Positions 60,095 through 64,000 of a stretch of DNA of 64,000 nucleotides are shown here, piece by piece (the first letter of the stretch is position 1; each line of letters begins with the position of its first letter). Both the position numbers and the translations under genes were made by a program. Source of the DNA: Yinghuangia soli (GTDB taxonomy: Bacteria > Actinomycetota > Actinomycetes > Streptomycetales > Streptomycetaceae); assembly GCF_021502675.1 (NCBI RefSeq), contig NZ_JAKFHA010000025.1:1-64000 (forward strand). The letters run 5' to 3'. Under the pieces are notes generated by a model, which saw only the letters and a program-made list of their open reading frames with translations, ran no database searches and had not been told where the DNA came from.

Positions 60095-61114
60095 CTACTC
60101 GGAGACCTCCGTGTAGCGCCCTTCCTCGGGCGTCCGCGCGCCGTCCCACGGCGTGCACCGCTCGGACACGTCGACGGCCACGCCGGACGCCGCGAGGGAG
60201 TCCGCCAACCGCTTGGCGGCCGGTTCGGAGAGGAAGTGGTGGCGTACGGACAGGCGCGCGAGGTGGGTGAGCGGCTGGCCGGACAGCAGCGCCTCGGCCC
60301 CGGCGTCGGACAGCATGCCCATGGACAGGTCGAGGGACTCGAGTTGCGCGACGACCGGGGCGACGGCGACCGCGGAGGCCACCTCGTCCTGGATCTCGCT
60401 GTTCATGAGGCCGAGGTGCCGCAGTGCGGGCAGCCGGGTCCCGTCGAGCAGGCCGGCGAGGTCCGCGACGGCCACCGTGCCGCCGTACATCTCCACGCCG
60501 AGCCACAGTTCCAGCCGCTCCAGCGCCGGAAGGTCGGACGCGGCCACCGCGGCCGGCAGGTGCGCGGGCATGCCGCCGGTCTGGAACGCGAGGCGCCGCA
60601 GGTTGGCGTGCGCGACGGGTCGCAGGATCGGGCCCGCCGCCTCGCCGTGCCCGGTGCCGAACCGGTAGCCGAACCCGACCAGCCCGGGGAACGCCTCCAG
60701 CAGCGGGGTGACGTCCTCCGGCGGGATCCACGAGATCTCGTGCTCCTCGCCGACTATGTCGCCGACGAACAGGTGCTGAAGAGCCGGGAACTTGCCGGCG
60801 TGCTCGACCAGGACCGGCACGACACCGTCGGCGCCGTCCAGGATGTCGGTGGCGAAGTAGCCGATGACCAGTGCGCGGACCTTCGTCGTGTCGACCGTCT
60901 TCAGGAACGCCCCGAAGACGTCGGCGAACTCCCACGTGGCATCGAAGTGCGTGGCGATCTTCCAGGCGACCGACTCGGGCGCAGGCGCGGCGGCGGCCAG
61001 CGTGGCGAGGAAGTCGGCGTCCTCTTTCAGGTCGTCGTCCTCGAGGTCGTCCTCGGCCATGAACGTGTGGACCGGGTACCCGCCCAGTTCCTCCAGATGC
61101 CACCGCACGCTCAT
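60095..61114 (-). CDS. STM4015-family leucine-rich-repeat protein
   Basis: A 339-residue soluble protein. The acidic N-terminus (AEDDLEDDDLKEDADFLATL) is followed by WKIATHFDATWEFADVFGAF and a curved series of Leu-rich repeats (LERLELWLGVEMYGG, LRHLGLMNSEIQDE, LESLDLSMGMLSDAG, LARLSVRHHFLSEPA), matching what is called STM4015 family in actinobacteria. It may bind protein partners. In other genomes STM4014-4016-like genes are neighbours, but here none is present. ATG 61114 has GGAG upstream. Confidence 0.8.
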   Translation of the reverse strand: MSVRWHLEELGGYPVHTFMAEDDLEDDDLKEDADFLATLAAAAPAPESVAWKIATHFDATWEFADVFGAFLKTVDTTKVRALVIGYFATDILDGADGVVPVLVEHAGKFPALQHLFVGDIVGEEHEISWIPPEDVTPLLEAFPGLVGFGYRFGTGHGEAAGPILRPVAHANLRRLAFQTGGMPAHLPAAVAASDLPALERLELWLGVEMYGGTVAVADLAGLLDGTRLPALRHLGLMNSEIQDEVASAVAVAPVVAQLESLDLSMGMLSDAGAEALLSGQPLTHLARLSVRHHFLSEPAAKRLADSLAASGVAVDVSERCTPWDGARTPEEGRYTEVSE

Positions 61115-61207
61115 GCCCGCTCCACTCCGTATCCCGAGCCACCTCCGGGCCCGGCCCATGACACTAGGCCCTGCCTCCGACCGCCCGACCGGCGGGCGAC
61201 GTGCGGG

Positions 61208-62110
61208 TCACGGGCCGGTCCGCGGGGCTGCGGCCACCGTCGCGGCCACGAACGCGCGGATGCGCGGATCGTCGTCGTCGCAGGTGCGCCACAGCAGGGC
61301 GAACTCCAGGGGCGGCAGGTCGTGGACCGGCAGGTACACCAGGTCGGGCCGGTTATAGTACTGGGCCAGCTGGGTGTCGCCGAGGACGAGCATGCGGCCC
61401 GCGCTGACCATCGTGAGGGCTTCCAGGTAGGTGGCCACGGGTTCCGTGAACCGTTCGATGCGGCGGCCGGAGGGTGTCCGGGGCGGGGCGTGGAAGTCGA
61501 CGGCGTAGTCCGGGAACGTCGGGACGGCCGTCGGGAGGGTCTCACCGGCGAGGTCTTCCCAGGAGACCGAGTCCATGCCCGCGAACCGGTGGTCGGCGGA
61601 CGCGACGACCACGCGGTTCCGGCGGGCGACGACGGGGCCGACCCTGATGTCGGGTTCGTCCACCGGCAGCGACATGAGCAGGACGTCGACGGTGCCGTCC
61701 CGCAGCTGCGAGACGAAGTGGTGCACCTGGGTCTCGACGACGCGGACGTCGCACTGCGGGTGTTCGGCGCGGAACCGGTGTCGGCCTTGGACGACAAGGG
61801 TGCCGGCCAGCACGCTCATGAAGCCGACCGCCAGTGTTCCGGTGATGTCGTTGCGGGCCAGCCGCGCGCGTTCGAGCGCCTGCTGGATGCCCTGCTGGTG
61901 CGGATGCAGGTCGGCGCGCAGCCTGCGGCCGATGTCGGTGAGCATCACGTGCCGGCTCGACCGGTCGAACAGCCGGACGCCCAGCTGCCGTTCGATCCGC
62001 TTGATGGTCTTGCTGACCAGGGCGGTCGAGAGGAACAGCCGGTCCGCGGTGCGGCCGAAGTGCAGTTCCTCGGCGAGGACGAGGAATATCTCGATGTCCT
62101 GTCTTTCCAT
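61208..62110 (-). CDS. LysR-family transcriptional regulator
   Basis: A 300-residue LysR-type regulator. The N-terminal winged helix is complete (DIEIFLVLAEELHFGRTADR, STALVSKTIKRIERQLGVRL), followed by the effector domain (GTLAVGFMSVLAGTLVVQG). The start is at ATG 62110. It is divergent from the alpha/beta hydrolase and FMN reductase pair with a 278-bp shared region carrying 12-bp repeats and two GATCGTTGA motifs. It is the probable activator or repressor of that pair. Confidence 0.92.
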   Translation of the reverse strand: MERQDIEIFLVLAEELHFGRTADRLFLSTALVSKTIKRIERQLGVRLFDRSSRHVMLTDIGRRLRADLHPHQQGIQQALERARLARNDITGTLAVGFMSVLAGTLVVQGRHRFRAEHPQCDVRVVETQVHHFVSQLRDGTVDVLLMSLPVDEPDIRVGPVVARRNRVVVASADHRFAGMDSVSWEDLAGETLPTAVPTFPDYAVDFHAPPRTPSGRRIERFTEPVATYLEALTMVSAGRMLVLGDTQLAQYYNRPDLVYLPVHDLPPLEFALLWRTCDDDDPRIRAFVAATVAAAPRTGP

Positions 62111-62212
62111 GGTCCGGCCGGTTTCCTTCGTTCGGAGGATTTCGGCCTCAAGACACCGCAGGCCGGGGCGGTGTGACGGCGTGTGAGGCAGCTCACCGGC
62201 GGCAGGTCGCGG

Positions 62213-62248
62213 GACAGGCTGCCGGACAGGCTGCCGGACAGGCAGCCG
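62213..62248. repeat. Three tandem 12-bp repeats (GACAGGCTGCCG)
   Basis: Units at 62213-62224, 62225-62236 and 62237-62248 are identical except for one base in the third (GACAGGCAGCCG). They lie in the LysR/hydrolase control region, about 140 bp before the hydrolase start. Confidence 0.9.
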
Positions 62249-62279
62249 CGCGGGACCGCGCCCGCAGTCCGGGCCGCCC

Positions 62280-62380
62280 CGATCGTTGACGAAGTGCGCA
62301 CGCGCGTTGCCGATTCCCCCGTTGCTCGGCTCCTCCGCAGCCTTGATCGTTGAGGCGTCCCCGAACCTCTCCGATCAAGG
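62280..62380. promoter_or_regulatory. Paired GATCGTTGA motifs before the hydrolase operon
   Basis: GATCGTTGA occurs at about 62281-62289 and 62345-62353, and a related CCGATCAAGG overlaps the ribosome binding site region. Such spaced direct sites upstream of a LysR-controlled operon are candidate LysR boxes. Assignment is by position only. Confidence 0.35.
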
Positions 62381-62388
62381 AACAGCCC

Positions 62389-63264
62389 ATGGCCTTGGTG
62401 CGTCTGCCCGACGTCGCGCACCGCTACGTCTCCATCGACGGGGTCCGCGTCTTCTACCGCGAGACCGGTCCCGCCGACGCCCCCGTGCTGCTTCTGCTGC
62501 ACGGTTTCCCGTCCGCCTCGCACCAGTTCCGCCGCTTGTTCGACGCGCTCGGCGGCGACTACCGGCTGATCGCCCCGGACTACCCCGGCTTCGGCCACAG
62601 CGACGACCCCGACCGCTCGGACGGGCCGTACTCGTTCGCGAAGATGACCGACGCGGTCGAGGGGTTCTGCCAGGCGCTCGGCCTCGACCGTTTCGTCGCC
62701 TACCTGTTCGACTTCGGCGGCCCGGTCGGGCTGCGGCTCGCCGCCCGGCACCCCGAGTGGTTCGCCGGCCTGGTGATCCAGAACTCCAACGCGTACGAGG
62801 AGGGCCTGAGCAACCTCGCCCTCGGGCTGGCAGCGCTCCAGCCCGGCGTCGAAGGCGCGGAGGACCGCCTGCGGGAGATCCTCGTCCTCCCGGTCACGCG
62901 CGGCCAGTACGAGGGCGGCGCCGAGGATCCGGAGCGCATCGCCCCGGACGGCTGGACGCTCGACCAGCACTTCCTGGACCTGCCCGGCCGCAAGGACATC
63001 CAGGTCGACCTCGCGCTGGACTACCACACCAACATCGCGCTGTACCCGGCCTGGCAGGCCTGGCTGCGCGGCAACCAGCCGCCGGCCCTCGTCCTGTGGG
63101 GCCGCAACGACGCGTTCTTCCCGGTGGCCGGGGCGCACGCGTACCGCAAGGACCTGCGGCACGCCGAGGTCCACGAATTCGACACCGGCCACTTCGCGCT
63201 CGAGGAAAAGCTCCCCGAGATCGCCCCGCTCATCGCCGACTTCCTCGACCGGAACGGAAAATGA
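62389..63264 (+). CDS. Alpha/beta hydrolase with Asp nucleophile (dehalogenase/epoxide-hydrolase-like)
   Basis: A 291-residue alpha/beta hydrolase. LLLLHGFPSASHQFRRL (oxyanion HGFP) and LIAPDYPGFGHSDDP are near residues 35-75. The nucleophile elbow reads YLFDFGGPVG, so the attacking residue is Asp rather than Ser, as in haloalkane or haloacetate dehalogenases and epoxide hydrolases. The acid is in WGRNDAFFP and the His in FDTGHFALEE. ATG 62389 follows AAGGA. It is coupled by ATGA to the FMN reductase and divergent from LysR. It may detoxify a halogenated or epoxide compound; the true substrate is unknown. Confidence 0.9.
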   Translation: MALVRLPDVAHRYVSIDGVRVFYRETGPADAPVLLLLHGFPSASHQFRRLFDALGGDYRLIAPDYPGFGHSDDPDRSDGPYSFAKMTDAVEGFCQALGLDRFVAYLFDFGGPVGLRLAARHPEWFAGLVIQNSNAYEEGLSNLALGLAALQPGVEGAEDRLREILVLPVTRGQYEGGAEDPERIAPDGWTLDQHFLDLPGRKDIQVDLALDYHTNIALYPAWQAWLRGNQPPALVLWGRNDAFFPVAGAHAYRKDLRHAEVHEFDTGHFALEEKLPEIAPLIADFLDRNGK

Positions 63265-63860
63265 CCATGACCTCCGTCGCCATCGCCTACTTCAGCGGCT
63301 ACGGCCACACCGCCCGCTTCGCCGACGCCGTGCGCGAGGGCGCCGCGTCCGTCGCAGGCGTCGAGACCCACCTCGTCGCCGTGGATGCCGTCACCGACGA
63401 GCAGTGGGAGATCCTGGACGCCGCCGACGCGATCGTCTTCGGTGCGCCCACCTACTTCGGCGACGTCGCCGGCAAGTTCAAGCTGTTCATGGAGTCCACG
63501 AGCCGCCGCTGGGACGAGCAGGTGTGGGCGGACAAGCTCGCCGCCGGGTTCACGACCTCCGGGGCCAAGTCCGGCGACAAGCTGCAGACCCTGCAGAGCC
63601 TGTCCGTTTTCGCGGCGCAGCACAGCATGCTCTGGGTCAGCCTGGGCCTGCGGCCGGGCTGGAACAGCAGCACCGGCTCCGAGTTCGACCTGAACCGGCT
63701 CGGCGTGTGGCTGGGCGCGGCGGCCCAGTCCAACGGCGATGAAGGGCCCGAGGCCGCGCACCCGTCCGATCTGGCGACCGCGGACCACCTCGGCCGCCGG
63801 GTCGCGGCGCACGCCGTACGCCGGGCGGCCGCCGCCGCGCTCGACGCGTCCGCTGCCTGA
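63261..63860 (+). CDS. WrbA/flavodoxin-like NAD(P)H-dependent FMN oxidoreductase
   Basis: A 199-residue flavodoxin-fold reductase. The FMN phosphate loop is AYFSGYGHTARFADAVREG (about residues 9-27). DAIVFGAPTYFGDVAGKFKLF (about 65-85) matches the WrbA-type second loop, with SMLWVSLGLRPGWN near 115. It probably reduces quinones by two electrons using NAD(P)H. The start overlaps the hydrolase stop by 4 bp (ATGA), so they are co-translated. A bidirectional terminator follows at 63871-63909. Confidence 0.9.
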   Translation: MTMTSVAIAYFSGYGHTARFADAVREGAASVAGVETHLVAVDAVTDEQWEILDAADAIVFGAPTYFGDVAGKFKLFMESTSRRWDEQVWADKLAAGFTTSGAKSGDKLQTLQSLSVFAAQHSMLWVSLGLRPGWNSSTGSEFDLNRLGVWLGAAAQSNGDEGPEAAHPSDLATADHLGRRVAAHAVRRAAAAALDASAA

Positions 63861-63870
63861 CCTCGCACAC

Positions 63871-63909
63871 CCGTCGTCTCCGCGGCGCGGCGCACCGGGG
63901 AGACGACGG
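63871..63909. terminator. Bidirectional hairpin at right edge
   Basis: CCGTCGTCTCC (63871-63881) and GGAGACGACGG (63899-63909) form a perfect 11-bp stem with a GC-rich 17-nt loop. It lies directly after the FMN reductase gene. It could also end a convergent gene coming from the right, such as the one read at 63958-64000. Confidence 0.8.
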
Positions 63910-63957
63910 CCCCCGGTCCACCGCGGGGTCCGAGGTGGCGCTTCGCCCGGACGGCGC

Positions 63958-64000
63958 TCAGCTGCTGCTGGAGCAGGAGGACCCGGAAGAGCAGCTGGAC
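63958..64000 (-). CDS. Possible C-terminus of a Ser/Cys-rich RiPP precursor (cut by edge)
   Basis: On the minus strand the last bases read SSCSSGSSCSSSS followed by TGA (63958-63960): 13 residues made only of Ser, Cys and one Gly. Such tails are typical of core peptides of thiopeptides, linear azole-containing peptides or lanthipeptides, whose Ser and Cys are cyclised or dehydrated. A competing reading on the plus strand starts at GTG 63935 (VALRPDGAQLLLEQEDPEEQ) and cannot be excluded. The two readings share third positions, so GC3 does not help. The leader and modification genes would be to the right, outside the window. Confidence 0.35.
   Translation of the reverse strand, partial: SSCSSGSSCSSSS

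Overview
This 64-kb window is chromosomal DNA from a very GC-rich, GC3-biased filamentous actinomycete, most likely Streptomyces or a close relative. The signs are frequent GTG/TTG starts, ATGA stop-start overlaps, an XRE-DUF5753 / DUF397 pair, a DUF574 methyltransferase, an Excalibur/PASTA lipoprotein and many regulator-plus-enzyme pairs. It looks like accessory or arm-type chromosome: one IS edge, no core housekeeping operons, and several short tandem repeats between genes. All calls come from reading the sequence; no database search was run.

Layout. 1-9 kb: the end of an IS5-type transposase, a GNAT, an SDR, a YgiB-like lipoprotein plus YgiC-like ATP-grasp pair, an AraC regulator with a membrane protein, and a large LAL/LuxR regulator. 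9-18 kb: a DUF1214 protein, an L,D-transpeptidase, a LysR regulator, a GH1 beta-glucosidase with its own TetR gene and a 31-bp palindrome, a DUF4343-type ATP-grasp protein, and a short HipA-like kinase coupled to DUF3037. 18-24 kb: an XRE/MmyB-type regulator divergent from an MFS exporter, a lipoprotein, a GNAT, a GH25 muramidase and a PASTA-Excalibur lipoprotein. 24-30 kb: a CYP125-like P450, TetR, Rieske oxygenase, zinc ADH and a DUF4328 protein. 30-42 kb: exonuclease III, a flavodoxin-fold protein, an ABC-F ATPase, and a three-gene membrane module of YqiJ-like OB-fold protein, YqiK-like flotillin and a 1684-aa AAA ATPase. 42-46 kb: PucR and XRE regulators, DUF397 and an SH3-like anchored protein. 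46-53 kb: an IclR-controlled catabolic cluster (two luciferase-like enzymes, SDR, Zn-ADH, amidohydrolase). 53-64 kb: ATP-grasp, HSL-type esterase, DUF4429/SHOCT, DUF574 methyltransferase, M14 carboxypeptidase, STM4015-type LRR protein, and LysR divergent from an alpha/beta hydrolase and FMN reductase pair.

The most unusual object is at about 23.62-23.73 kb on the minus strand. Two canonical tRNA halves lie in the wrong order: anticodon 3' stem, variable loop, T-arm and acceptor 3' strand, then a 4-5 nt linker, then acceptor 5' strand, D-arm and anticodon 5' stem. The halves pair with each other as one cloverleaf, and the sequences outside the broken anticodon loop pair again. This is the architecture of a circularly permuted tRNA gene, which I do not know as an established class in actinobacteria. 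A second lead is the last 43 bases, which read on the minus strand as the Ser/Cys-only end of a possible RiPP precursor, next to a bidirectional terminator.
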